This document shows, piece by piece, positions 1 through 12,548 of a DNA stretch of 64,000 nt (positions within the stretch are counted from its first letter, which is position 1; every line of letters begins with the position of its first letter). A program made the translations under genes and the position numbers. The notes beneath the pieces were generated by a model that saw nothing but the letters and a program-made list of their open reading frames with translations, did no database searches and was not told the origin of the DNA. Where the stretch lies: positions 524,883-588,882 of the forward strand of contig NW_003108084.1 of assembly GCF_000003605.2 (NCBI RefSeq). The letters run 5' to 3'. Source of the stretch: Saccoglossus kowalevskii (lineage: Eukaryota > Hemichordata > Enteropneusta > Harrimaniidae).

Positions 1-1165
1 AATGAAGGTTATGAATGAACTCATTGGAACTATGGGATAAATTGCTGAGAATGATGAGAGCGTCTTGGAATGAAAGTTATGAATGAGCTCATTGGAACTA
101 TGGGATAAATTGCTGAGAATGATGAGAGCGTCTTGGAATGAAGGTTATGAATGAGCTCATTGGAACTAAGGGATAAATTGCTGAGAATGATGTGAGCGTC
201 TTAGAATGAAGGTTATGAATGAGCTCATTAGAGCTATGGGATAAATTGCTGAGAATGATGTGAGCGTCTTGGAATGAAAGTTATGAATGAGCTCATTGGA
301 ACTATGGGATAAATTGCAATGAATGGTGTGATCGTCTTGGAATGAGAGTTATGAATGAGCTCATTGGAACTACGGGATAAATTGCAATGAATGGTGTGAG
401 CGTCTTGGAATGAAAGTTATGAATGAGCTCAGTGATACTACGGGATAAATTGATGAGATTGATGTGAGCGTCTTGAAATGAAAGTTATGAATGAGCTCAT
501 TGGAACTACGGGATAAATTGCTGAGAATGATGTGAGCGTCTTGAAATGAAAGTTATGAATGAGCTCATTGGAACTACGGGATAAATTGCTGAGAATGATG
601 TGAGCATCTTGGAATGAAAGTTATGAATGTGCTCAGTGGAACAACGGGATAAATTGCAATGAATGATGTGAGCGTCTTGGAATGAGAGTTATGAATGTGC
701 TCAGTGGAACAACGGGATAAATTGCAATGAATGGTGTGAGCGTCTTGGAATGAAAGTTATGAGTGTGCTCAGTGGAACAACGGGATAAATTGCAATGAAT
801 GGTGTGAGCGTCTTGGAATGAGAGTTATGAATGTGCTCAGTGGAACAACGGGATAAATTGCAATGAATGGTGTGAGCGTCTTGGAATGAAAGTTATGAAT
901 GTGTTCAGTGGAACAACGGGATAAATTGCAATGAATGGTGTGAGCGTCTTGGAATGAAAGTTATGAATGTGCTCAGTGGAACAACGGGATACATTGCAAT
1001 GAATGGTGTGAGCGTCTTGGAATGAAAGTTATGAATGTGTTCAGTGGAACAACGGGATAAATTGCAATGAATGGTGTGAGCGTCTTGGAATGAAAGTTAT
1101 GAATGTGCTCAGTGGAACAACGGGATAAATTGCAATGAATGGTGTGAGCGTCTTGGAATGAAAGA
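1..1165. repeat. 68-bp satellite array, open at the left window edge
   Basis: About 17 head-to-tail copies of a 68-bp unit with AATGAAAGTTATGAATGAGC, TGGAACTACGGGATAAATTG and GTGAGCGTCTTGG. Left copies have GAGCTCATTGG and CTGAGAATGATG; right copies have GTGCTCAGTGG and CAATGAATGGTG. From about 850 rightwards, GTGTTC and GTGCTC units alternate, a 136-bp higher-order period. 68 is not a multiple of three and no coding frame is maintained. Confidence 0.97.
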
Positions 1166-3498
1166 GGGCGCAGCTTATATGAAACCCTACGTTCACTGTG
1201 CAGTCTGTCTCACGTTATGGAAACAATACATAGTGGGACCAAAGAATAAAAACAACGGTGTCTGGGATCATCATTTTCTTGTCCTTATACAATATTCATT
1301 AAGACCCAAATGGCCGCTGAGTTCTCGTTCAGAACGAGAGAGTCACGAAACTCATTTTTTCCCATCGGGTAGTTCGTTCCGTCGTAGTTTTCCGCCACAC
1401 TCCAAACATATTATTTACATACTTGTTAATAAACGTCATGAGAACAAATGACCAATCAGCTCTCGTTTTGAACGGAATGACAGTCTGCTGCTGGAAGTAG
1501 ATTGATCATAGAGCTCCATGGATTGATTAATCCCCTGCAATGAAAGGAAGACACGCTGATTGGTGCATTTGCAAGCTATTGTATACTATGAGGTTAATAC
1601 GAAAATACCGAAAAGTATGCACGAGTACAGTACAGCGGAATTATCGATCGACGCGCACTGTCTGAATAACCATATCATTATATCTTTTCCTCCCAATGAT
1701 ACATCATAGGAAAACGAAAATCCAAAAAGTTTATAACCGAATCAGCGAACTTCTTTGTGTGGAGTCCAGTCAAACCCTGGTGGCAGCCATATTTGTATTT
1801 ATTATTAGAGGACGCTTACGCGCGTAATCATTCCATATTTGGAATTTCCTAATATGGTAGGATGAAAATATCCCGTAAAATACCGCAAAATTACGGCACG
1901 CTGTAAGGTATGAGGTTACGGTGACAGATGTATAATGATACATATAGTAGGCGTATTTTACCATGGTTTTCTAGTGGCAACCACCAGGTATACTGTCCCA
2001 CCAATCTATGTAACCATGGACTCCTATGATCTATGATGTAACATTGGTATTTAGAACACTGAACGCGATGACAGGAAAAAATAGAACACTATCTGGGGGA
2101 CAAATACAAGTCTCGTGGTTCTCTCACTCTCAATGAGATCTTGGCGGCCATTTTCGTCTAAGATCTTTTGGTGCACGTGATAGTAAACTGTACCACGAGA
2201 ATACCACCATGTATGGAAAATTTCATTTATAAAGTAGCGTTAATTTGATTTGACTTATTTCCAAATTCTCTTTACAGTTTCACTCGTATAAATAATCTAT
2301 TACAGCAATCAATCAGCCTGACATCAGCACATTAGAATCAGATTCTGTGTAATGTACAGTAGATGTCAAATGAAGAAAACAGAAATTTGTATGACAATAT
2401 CCACATATAGTTATCGGGGGAAAATATTTTGTCGTGACAATTTATCATTATATATGATCTTCAAGTTGTTTTCCCCACAAGCGTTGGAAACTAAGGAAAG
2501 CCATTAAAAAGAATATCATTTTTAAAATGAGCAAAATTTCATATTGAAGTGAATTTAACTGTTCGCCAAATTGTACGCGTGCACTAGTCAAAAGGAATAA
2601 TTAGTTATTTGACCCTTGGGCGATGTAATAGAGGAGGTAGATTCAAGTATTTCCGTGGCGAACGCTAAACTAGACGGCACGATGGCGAGCCGCTGAGTGG
2701 TGCCCAGCTGACACCATGTAAATAAGGGCACTGGCTCCAGGAAATGTGTCTGCGAATCAACCACAAAGTGATCTATAATGAGTAATGATGATACAAACAA
2801 ACAACTGCAACGATATTATAGGATATTCATCGCGTGCGTATCTGAGATTAAATTGAACGAAAAGAGCAAATTATTTTGGCATTAGAAAATTTCACGACGA
2901 TGACTGTTTTCTGTAGCTATATCTTAACTTAATATAATACAGGGCGAACTAAAAAATATTGTTGGCATAGATTATCATGAATATTGTGTTCTTAATGAGC
3001 AAATGTGTTTAATATCGCCACCGTGGTGCACAGACGCTCGTAAACTTGGTTGGTTTCTATTTTCTCAGTGCCAATAGTGTGAAAGTCGCCATGAAGGGCG
3101 TTTCAATGAGTTAAGTCCCAACGAGATGGAAAGACACTTCTTAGGGGCTGTCACACACGGTCTCAGAAAAAAATCTATTTTAAAATGAGATAATTTACTG
3201 TCAAAAAAACGTTCACTTTAATATATAATGTGATGTAAGTTTATGTCTAAAAATGAGATATATATAAAGTTTATGTGTATAAAACGCCGTATTTGGAAAG
3301 ATCAGACTCTCGCAGAATGGTCAACAAACCGAACTTTGGTCAGTGTCAAATTTTGTTTATGCCACACGCTTGGACTTTCAATGCGTTCATGGGATTATGA
3401 GTACAGCGTATGTTTATGGAGATAAAACGTACATCGAAGTTAATATTACCGTTTTTTTTTTTTTGGTTTTTTGATTTATGTACAAAAAACGGCGTTAT
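1166..3498. other. Non-coding stretch, nothing recognisable except repeat F
   Basis: AT-rich sequence with only short frames lacking family features. The one recurring piece is at 2060-2160 (see the family F entry). Confidence 0.6.
2060..2160. repeat. Dispersed repeat family F, copy 1
   Basis: Shares, in order, GAACGCGATGACAGG-like, TAGAACACTAT, AGTCTCGTGGTTCTCTCACT, CTCAATGAGATCTTGGCGGC and CATTTT with 24115-24213. Same orientation, roughly 75-80% alike by eye. Class unknown. Confidence 0.7.
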
Positions 3499-3632
3499 TT
3501 AAAGCGTGGTGGTCGTCGCGCAGCGCGTGTTAGAATTTCATGTAAATAAACAATGCATTTTACACGAGTTGTATACGTCGCTATGAGTCCCATATCGAAC
3601 AGGACGCGGCGCGACGACCGCCGCCCTGTAAC
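3499..3632 (-). mobile_element. MITE family A, TTAA-flanked copy
   Basis: Begins TTAAAGCGTGGTGGTCGTCG and ends CGACGACCGCCGCCCTGTAA, giving inverted termini of roughly 20-28 bases. The interior has AATTTCATGTAAATAAACAA and TGAGTCCCATATCGAACAGG. The terminal TTAA is consistent with a piggyBac-type target, an inference from the site alone. Opposite orientation to most other A copies. Confidence 0.85.
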
Positions 3633-6144
3633 TGTCCAAATAAAAATTATCATTCCTTGTCTGTAAATGATATAGCCCGGAGTGATGCTAACCTCCTTTA
3701 TTTGCGGTCACCGTCAGGTTATGGAAACGAAGTGCTGAAATACTCGCGGTCACCTTGTTGTAAATGATCATAACCCACAATGGTGTAACCTCTTCAATCA
3801 AATTACCCTTTCCACCTATGCGGTAGAGATCTACGCTTTCAAGGGCAGTGAATATCCCCAGGGCGGTAGAAATTTTAAATATTTCACTAAGCAATTTAGT
3901 ACGGTGACATTTCATCTCAATATATAATAACAGTATGGCAATTAACCGAACTGCAATTAGTAAATTAATTTGATTGGGCTCGTTAGATTTATTAATACTT
4001 AATATTATAGCGTTGCCGGCGCCATTGTATGAAATATTACAAATAACCAATTAACGGCGTCGTAACGTTAGCAATATTCATGATCCATGATCAGAGAGCT
4101 CCTTGTTCATTGGTGCGTATTGGCGGTTTGTGAAGTCCATGACTAAGTTCATATTTACTTTGCGAGCACCGAAATATTGTAACCATCAATAATTAATCAC
4201 TACCTACAGTAATATTTGCCCGTTATTTCAAAGTATGTCGTGACTTTGCCACAAAACAAAATAGTGCACGTAAAATAATCATTAATAAAATGTGGACTAC
4301 AAAAATACCACGATGTTGGCAACAAGCAGCGAGCGCCGACGCGGTGTCGTCAACTTTCAAGAATAGACCTTGTGTTGATAATGTTTACGTACGATCACGC
4401 ATAACAAAGTACATAGCCGAAGGGCAGGATGTATCCCATTCCCAGCCAGACTGAACTTTAAGGGGCGACCCATTATTTTTGCTGGGGTCTCGGAAACATT
4501 CTACAGAGACTGACTGACAGAGTCATGTGATCTATACATGGCCCACTAAGTGATACAAAATCAATTTCTTCAGTAAAAAAAACGAAAGTATAGGGTTTCT
4601 GGAAACCGAGGTCATTCCATCAACAATATTGGTTAATCCTCAAACCGGCAAAGTGCGACCGAGGACGGCTCCAAACACGGAACCACGAAATTGATTAAAC
4701 GACCATCCTTGACAACGTACGAGTCTTTCGCGTAGACGCCGCAGCTCCAGAAATTAAACATAGTTTTGTGAAATTGTTTAAAATTGTCATGCGTAGTGAC
4801 GAAAAAGGTGAACACAAATGTTCCTGTGTTGCGAGTACGTAAGGAACGAAAGTACAATGGTCGCGACCCCCCTTAATTTTACATGTTTGCCACTGACATA
4901 CAGTTTGCACAGTCGCGAATTAATTAGTCCGTTCTCTATTACCGGGAGCCGTCGTCTCCAGCCTAAGTACCTTTCGCAGACAACCGGCCCAGCATAGTGT
5001 ACTCCATGCCGCTTTACTGTCGTACTTAGCCCCTAGGTTATAGAGGAACGAGCAAAGAGAGGCGACTTAAAATATTTATGTATTGACGTGAATTATAACA
5101 ACACTGCCGCGAGATTGTGAGGCGCGCTTTTACGGTGTTTGTTGACTCAGCCTGTAAGTACGTATGTCGCTGCTTTTACCGGGAATATTACGGGCGTTAA
5201 TAGCAATTTCAAAAACTACGTCTCTTTCATTTTACTGATATTTTTTTTATTATTCCACTGAATTAAGTGATCCTATGTTTAGTTTATGTTTATTGGGTTT
5301 TAATCCGATCGTGTTAATTAGACCAAAGTCTTCTCTATAGTCGTTGATTGTACTGGGTTTTCAATAAAACTAGAGACTTGTAAGTTTTTCTTTTATGTAT
5401 TGAGCCTATATTATAGTCTTTACTCCAAGCTCCATGGACGACAACCAAAACAATAACAACTACAAAACAATCAGAAATAAAAAACAAAACAATCAAATCT
5501 CGTGCAAATTCTCTTACGATTTAAATGCGCACAAGACAGGCGTTTGATAGTCACATTTCACATAACACAGCGACTCAGCACTACATGATGTGTATTGGCC
5601 GAATTAATTAGTGATTATACAAATTAGTATTAATCTGAGTCACATTTACAGCAGGAATATTTTTTACTACAGGCATACTTAGATCTAGGTAGGGCAGCGC
5701 ACTGTTCACGAAAACCAGCTGAAGTAATGTGATCTTTCACGCACGCTACTTTGTGTGTTAGTGGCGTATATACTAGTACGTACATACTGAAAAATTTCTG
5801 AGATACAATACACGGGTGTATTATGGGTAATACATGGGTATATCACAGGTGCCCATTTATTGGCAAACCGAAACCATGCTAAAACTAAACAATGGACAAA
5901 TAAGCCTTGGCGTCGAAAATAATTCTTTCAGTCAGTAGCTTGGTCACAGAACAGCGCACCAGAAAACAAGCGCATGCGTAGTTACGACAATTTGTTATTT
6001 ATTATATATATGCTAAAACATAAGTAGAAACAAACAAACCAACAAACACAATCATAACGTATTAGTAACCATTATTGCTTTTTTCACAACGTTTGACATT
6101 ATCCTCAATCAACAGATTAGATAGTGATTATGTCCACTACACTA
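3633..6144. other. Non-coding stretch, nothing recognisable
   Basis: No protein family, RNA gene or clear repeat was recognised. The 120-residue minus-strand frame at 3688-4050 and the overlapping frames at 4633-4910 look like chance open frames. Confidence 0.5.
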
Positions 6145-6470
6145 CAACAGATTATTCCCGTTCGTTGCGAGATTCCGCGTTCTGTTTGAAATAGAACGTA
6201 AAAACAGGACAATGAAAGGTCATTGCGTCGTGGTGGCGTCAAAACATCGTGGGTTTCGACAAACGCGAAAATGATTTTGTTTTTTGTTTTTTTACGCATA
6301 AGAATGTGTTGTACACATTTGATGATGGTCAATTCCTTTCTGAAAGATATAATTTCGACAAAGAACTATAAAAAAGAGAAATTCAAGATCAAAATCAATT
6401 TTGCGGCAGACATTTGAACCGCGTCTTCCCCGCATCACGTGAGGTCGAAAATCAGTTTTGTAGTCCAATG
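6145..6470. mobile_element. Family C element, diverged copy
   Basis: Matches 33601-33970 in order (CGTAAAAACAGGACAA, AAAGGTCATTGCGTCGTGGT, TTTCGACAAACGCGAAAA, CACATTTGATGATGGTCAAT, TTTTGCGGCAGACATTTGA) but is shorter and its terminal repeats are eroded. A family B element begins directly at its right end (6471). Confidence 0.72.
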
Positions 6471-6635
6471 TTAAAGCGGGAGTGTCGTCACCTGCGCACG
6501 CGCGGGAATTGAGACCCAAGTGACGATAACAACACACGCTAAAAATGCAAAGGCTCATGGGTAGACGCTTGTTTGTAAACAATGACACGCTATGGCCATC
6601 TGACGCATGCGCAGGTGACGACTCCCCGGCTTTAA
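6471..6635 (+). mobile_element. MITE family B, complete copy
   Basis: TTAA at both ends; left TTAAAGCGGGAGTGTCGTCA, then CCTGCGCACGCG; right GCAGGTGACGACTCCCCGGC followed by TTTAA. The core has GGCTCATGGGTAGACGCTTG and TTGTAAACAATGACACGC. It directly abuts the family C copy on its left. Confidence 0.9.
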
Positions 6636-7552
6636 CAACACGAGGTTGGGGCTATACCGGGAAGTGATAATATTGTTCTAAGCTGTGAACGTATTCTCTT
6701 TGGATTCCACCAAAAATGTACACTATTAAACCTTATTTTAATAGGTAAATATACCTTATATATATACCGCTTTACAAATGTAACGCCTTCTCTTGATTAT
6801 TTCATAAAGATTGTCAAAGAAAAGAAATGTATTGAAAAAAATGTCTTGAACGAAACAAAGTACGTTTTAAAATGAGATGTGTTGGCACCCTTGCTGGAAT
6901 GATCATCCCCTGTACTAAACTATTTTTGCAATGTTTTGTATGTCGTGTCTATGACGTTTTTATTGTTATGTTAACCATTGTAATTATTATTAGAAAATAA
7001 AATTTTATTAAAAATAAAAAACATGAAGTTATTCTCAGGCTTGTTTTCATATCACTTGATAGAACTTTTGACGAAGGATTCTACAAAACCCACCCGTGTG
7101 GTAATTAATATATACGACGTCAAACCGCGACTCCGAGTGCATAAAAAAAGAAAGATGGCGGTTAGATTTCAGTATGCAAATTGCACTCCATGGTGATGCA
7201 TCTGACACCGGAGTTATATTATATCTCTCATATCGACAATCAGAATGCATGAAGTATTTTTGTTTTCTATTGCATTCTCAGTGCTTCACAATGTGTGCAT
7301 AGCGCAATCATATAATTTCAATATATTCGGTATTTCATGTTGTTAGGTTAATTGGGTTTTAAAGATGAAATATGGATGAGAATATGCAATTTATGGTAGT
7401 GGTTGTTTGATACTGTATCATATTGATAACTACTTCGGACTATAATTTGTCATCGAAAACACTGTTCTTGTAGAACACATCTGAGTATTCGTTCGATGAG
7501 ACAATAAAATACATTAATACGCATGTTTTGCCATCTTTATTCTTAAGGGGCG

Positions 7553-7675
7553 ACAGTCGTCGTGCCGCGTCCTGTTCGATATGGGACTCATAGCGACGTA
7601 TACAACGCGTGTAAAATACATTGTTTATTTACATGAAATTCGAACATGCGCTGCGCGACGACCACCGCGCTTTAA
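7553..7675 (+). mobile_element. MITE family A, complete copy
   Basis: TTAA at both ends; starts TTAAGGGGCGACAGTCGTCG, ends CGACGACCACCGCGCTTTAA. Carries the family core GTTCGATATGGGACTCATAG and ACATTGTTTATTTACATGAA. Confidence 0.9.
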
Positions 7676-8742
7676 TTATATAAAAATGTTCTAATTTCAT
7701 TGTATCTAATCTACTTTCCACTGTGTTTCTGTGTTCTTTGAGTTTTGAGAATAAATGTCCCCACTGTTCTTCGTAAGTTCGTTTCTAAGCCTGAGTGTTA
7801 TAATTTCACCAGCGTATTTGTCTAGGCCTTCATTCTGCTCAATTAACCAAATGTTACCATGCTCTCAATGTGGTCATATGTATGTTTTATATCATGCCAT
7901 AATTTCCTTTTATTTCTTTTGGGGGGGGATATACAATCATAAACTTTCATAACATTTTCTGAAGGCAAGATATGTCTTTTTTTGCTTAATTTCGACTTGT
8001 TGCTACACCTTGTAAAGTGTAAATTTGTGTGCCCATTTTTTCTGTCTGAATGCCATTTGAATTTAACCAAGCATACTTCTTGGTTGAACAAATATATTCA
8101 ACTTCTTTAGTTATTCTATTGTATAATTACCTATAACTGAATTCAATGCAATAACTTTATAATAAATTTTCTGAATGATTCATTTAAAACTTAACCGTCT
8201 CCCCCATCATTTCATTGCTTCATGTGCAATTTCATCTGCAGCTTTATTATAATTGAGATTTGAAGATAACTTATCAATTTATTTATTTGTGACAGTTATA
8301 TTTTCAAAGTTTTTGTGAATCCGATCCGAAATCCGATTTTTGTGCAGATTTTATCACTTTTCTTTTAAAACCTCTCGATTTTAAACAGGTTATTATTTTC
8401 ATCCGTATTTTGTTGATTTGTTTACACGGATATTGCCAGTAGGCTACCAAATTAGTTTTCGAATATTAGCTTATTTTCTTAGTTTAGGATTACAGTTGAA
8501 TACGTTTTTCGTTTTTTACCACCTTTCTGAAGAGGTCAAATATTAACTCCCGATTTCATATCAACACATTGTTTATTTTAAGTATCAACTTATTATCTAT
8601 ACACTACTAAGTATGTGTGCCATTAATTCCCGGTCTTTAGCATCGTCCGAATCGCACGGCCCCGTGTCTTCGACCTATAGGCCTCTACACGATACCGTGC
8701 AGGATCGCATAGGCTAATTGCGTATCTTAAGCAGTGAGATCT

Positions 8743-8775
8743 GATTGGGCGCGCCTCGAAACAAGGCGCCCAATC
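8743..8775. repeat. GC-rich inverted repeat
   Basis: Perfect 10-bp arms GATTGGGCGC and GCGCCCAATC separated by 13 bases. It sits at the stop of the RecQ-like fragment, in otherwise AT-rich surroundings. Confidence 0.7.
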
Positions 8776-8953
8776 ATCTTGGACGTACCAAATTATAAAA
8801 CAAAATTCCACTTCTTGTTTTTGTCGCTATGAAGACATCCTTCCCACACAAAACTGCGTCGATGGCCTGTACCTGATGAGACTTGAGGGCACGAACACCG
8901 AAAACTTTCGCAAGTTTATCATCACAAATATCACGATTCGTGGGCGCCGCCAT
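8774..8953 (-). pseudogene. RecQ-type helicase N-terminal fragment
   Basis: From an ATG in a GCCGCCAT (sense ATGGCGGC) context, 59 residues read MAAPTNRDICDDKLAKVFGV then RALKSHQVQAIDAVLCGKDV and FIATKTRSG. This matches the start of RecQ-like helicases: motif 0 (Q with AIDAVL, residues 26-35) and the lead into motif I (GKDVFIATKT, 37-46). The Walker A lysine is absent (TRSGIL where TGSGKS is expected), and a TGA follows at residue 60 with no further helicase motifs in the next 200 bases on any minus frame. Full family members exceed 500 residues. It is most likely a broken or 5'-only copy; a real first exon is possible but the lost lysine argues against activity. RecQ-like genes are multicopy in several marine invertebrates. 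Confidence 0.5.
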
Positions 8954-9025
8954 TTTGTTTAATAAAATGAAACGCCAAAGAGGGATTTGTAACACGCAAA
9001 CTGATTGGACAATGATTCGCCGCAA

Positions 9026-10720
9026 CTGACTACTGGGGGCGCTGTTAGAATACGCATATTTGATGGTCGTTCTGCCAAGGTCTGTTTAGAAGCTTGGCCG
9101 AATAAACTTAGACCTTGGCTAGCGAAGATGGGTCTTCAGATGATCTCTCACTTTCTTTTAAGCACTGTCTGTGTCTTTTATTCGACTGTTTTCTTTCGGT
9201 TATTGCAGTTTTGAAATTCTTTATCAAACTAGGGGATAGTGGTGCTTGTTGACGTGTATTACCTAATTTATGACCCGTTCAAACAACACTGGTCAACCTA
9301 AAATTCTAGACTTTATCAGATGCTAATTGCTTATTATTTTTGACAGATTTTGAAGTGATAAATTCTGTTAACTTCGTGTTAAAAGAATTGCAATCTATAT
9401 CACTTTTTTATATCTCATTTATCTCATGTCAAAGATTGTTCTACTAATTTCTAGTCAGGGATTATTTTAGCCTAGTATATGATTATGAATATTTTCTCTT
9501 CATTGAAAAAAATCATTAACTTTTCATCTGAGCTGGTCGTCAGTCAGCATGCGTAGTCGGGAATGTTTCTTTTGGTATGTCTAGACTATTTGCATTTTTC
9601 CATGTTTGTTTCACTGTTATTAAGCATTAATATATAAAAATCATTTATTGTTATAAATGTCATCATCCTTTTTTTCAATTCTACCATTTAAATAACCTCT
9701 AGTAATATGTAAAAGTAGAAATCGCCCAATCATGTTTATACGAAAGTCCAAGCCAAATCATGACACCATGGTACATGTGAAGTGATATCAGGTGTTTCGA
9801 GAAGAGTGAGCACATCCTGCTCCATATGTGGCATGCACTATTCATCATTCTGAGTCATAATCAAATGGGTTCTGTTTGAAACCTGATGTCATAAGACAAG
9901 TGCCATTGATGCCATCTGAGATCATTTTTGTAACAGTGTTATTGCGTTTATAATATCATTATATATGTCAAAAAAGCAGGAACATACTTTAAACAGTGGT
10001 AAAAAACCTGTTTCAAAAAATCAAACCTGTGTTCCTAAGATGACAAAATTTGCATATTTATCTTAATTAATGAATCCCAAATCCAAGTATGAAATAATTT
10101 TAGAATATCTTTAATTACTTATCAGTCATCTACATTTTACTGAACGTCAGAACATTACACACATGCAGAAACTTCATTATTCATCTATCAACATGCAAAT
10201 TAGCGTACATCTTTGTTCTAGTTCTGGCATCAAAATGGTCAAAAATCGAATGATTACTACTCAGTTAGCGTTCATCAGGTTTCTTTATTTTTTTCAGAGA
10301 TTGTTGATGTAATATATATGAACATAGCGGCCACAGCATTCTGGCAATTTGGACACCTAAATGTAAAAACGAACAACATATTTTGGTGAAAACACAAAAA
10401 TAGACATTTAAAAAATGTGAAGCAAAATCGCTGTGTCTAGTATGTATGTTTCTCGTTTTTTTATTCCACATTTTTTGAAGAAGAAAACAACTTGGTATCC
10501 AATTCAATTTCTGCACAGAAGTTTGGATCTTCAATACAAGATTTCTTTATTTAGCAGTCACGTGATCACGCGAAGTTTGAATACCACATATAATCGATGT
10601 TTAATCAGTGTGAAATAAGCTTTCATAAAATATATACATGCAGTTTAATTTGGTTCAAAATAATTCTTCTATGAAAATAATTAGCGTGAATTTTACTTCA
10701 TGAAAACCTCGGCAACATCC
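9026..10720. other. Non-coding stretch, nothing recognisable
   Basis: AT-rich; only short frames on both strands, none with recognisable domains. Confidence 0.5.
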
Positions 10721-10874
10721 TTAACGCGAGGAGTCGTCATGCGTCAGGTGGCCATAGCGTGTTTACAAACAAGCGTCTACCCATGAGCCTTTGCGTCCTT
10801 AGCGTGTGTTGTTATCATCGCTTGGGACTCAATTCCCGAGCGTGCGCAGATCAGTGACGACCCTCTCGATTTAA
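10721..10874 (-). mobile_element. MITE family B, complete copy, reversed
   Basis: Starts TTAACGCGAGGAGTCGTCAT and ends CAGTGACGACCCTCTCGATT then TAA. Core ACAAACAAGCGTCTACCCAT and GTGTGTTGTTATCATCGC. Its terminal TTAA is also the first TTAA of the family A element at 10871. Confidence 0.87.
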
Positions 10875-11176
10875 AGATGGTCGTCGCGCCGCGTCCTGTT
10901 CGATATGGGACTCACAGCGACGTGCACAACGCGTGTAAAATATATTGTAAGTCAATCTGATTAAAATCTGATGTATTGTACGGCGTGTATTTTATTTTAT
11001 ATATTTATTTTACTTTTACTATTTTTTTTATAATTTAGTATTTTGCGATTCGGTATATTTTTAACTATTTGGCATTCGCAATTACCAAAACTATCATCAA
11101 AATAAAATAAAATAAAATAAAAATTGTTAGTGTACATGAAATTCGAACACGCGCTGCACAATGACTGCCGACCTTT
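10871..11176 (+). mobile_element. MITE family A, copy interrupted by a 179-bp insertion
   Basis: The left half (10871-10948) has the A start with TCGTCGCGCCGCGTCCTGTT and the family core. The right half (11128-11176) resumes with TACATGAAATTCGAACACGC and ends in ACTGCCGACCTTTAG. Between them lies unrelated AT-rich sequence bounded by ATTGT on both sides. The left TTAA is shared with the adjoining B element. Confidence 0.85.
10949..11127 (+). mobile_element. Insertion inside MITE A with 5-bp target duplication
   Basis: Bounded by ATTGT at 10944-10948 and 11123-11127. It starts AAGTCAATCTGATTAAAATC and ends in a run of AAAAT units (11097-11122). The A-rich simple tail and a flanking duplication suggest a SINE-like retroposed piece, but no polymerase III promoter boxes were recognised and 179 bp is short. 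An unusual DNA element is the alternative. Confidence 0.6.
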
Positions 11177-12548
11177 AGCTACTTTTTGTAGAAATTGGTG
11201 ACTGTGACTGACGTGCAGCTAATTGAATTTCTGTTTTTGACCTTGGATGAGAACTTGAGAACTATACTTAATCTCAGGATCATTCATTACACTCGAGTCA
11301 TTAAATATATTTAAAATACCAAGTTTGCAATTATCAACTGCTTTATGACGCTGTTGATCGCAGTTGGAACAGTTGTTCTTTTTTCCATGATACCTCACCC
11401 ACAGAAAAGAATCATCGAGGTTATACAGTGTGATGGCTGTTACTATGTTGGTGATGGCTTTCTGCAATGTATTTTATTGACAAATTCTCTCTTTTTGTTA
11501 TCTTTACATGTGAATACGTTTTGAAGATTTGTACATGCAAACAGACACTGCATATGAGCCGTGCTGTGCCGCTTTGGTTGAGATGGACACCATCATGATA
11601 TCGTACCATATATACAGCCTGTTTTACCTACCTGGCGCCACTAATCCAGTAGGGACTATCTTGACCCCTCAGGTCATTACTATATGATCCCACCTTGCCA
11701 CATTACAAATGACACATCATGAATATTTGCTTTTAATATTCAAACTATCGTAATTTATTGTACTTACCTAGGGAGTGTGTGCCACCAATATGGCTGCGAG
11801 CTTAATGAATATAGAGATAATTCTTATATTGTAGCTTGTTTTTTCAAGGACTCTTTTAAATAAAATTCACAGAAAGATGAGGATGCTTCTCTAACGTGTC
11901 TAAGATCGACATCAACCCCCAATTAAAATGGCCAGGGTCAAAGCCAGAGCTCCTTGCCAAATTGAAGGCATTGTTCTCTCGTCTGGTCTCTCTCTTCTTT
12001 TCTCTCAGAAAAGACACCGACATTTATCCATATTTTGAAGTAATTCACCGTTCAAAAACCGAATATTCATTGTAGAAAAGGTGTTTTCTTTATAACGTGA
12101 AAATGTGAGTTTTACCAACAGGTAAAGCAAAACTTATTGTATTGTAATTTAACATTGCCATGTCGAGAAAATGACCATGCGCGTTATCGCAATGTACTCT
12201 GGGTAACTGGACGCTAAATAACGTGGCGGCATGCAAATTGCTACGTCATACATATCTTGTATGAAAAGCTTCCATGAACGATCGCACATTAATTTTATCA
12301 TTTATTGGTGCAATTTTATGACAACTTAACGTGAAATGTACTATTACGTCACATTCAACAAATATTTTCAGGGATGAAATTGGAAACCCAAGTTCAAGAA
12401 GAAGTCCCCAATTTCCCCGGGAGTTCATGGGTCGTGTACTTAGTGTAATGAGTACTGTGATATGTGATCTTCGGCATAATCCTTTAAAGTTGAATTAATT
12501 CGAACCGATGCTGAGTGATCGTCCAAGACAGACTCTCCTAAAATTGAT
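11177..12548. other. Non-coding stretch, nothing recognisable
   Basis: Short frames of 60-82 residues without family features. No repeat copies shared with the rest of the window were noticed. Confidence 0.5.

Noticed and set aside
3688-4050. 120-residue minus-strand frame
   Set aside because: No domain; composition matches the local AT-rich background.
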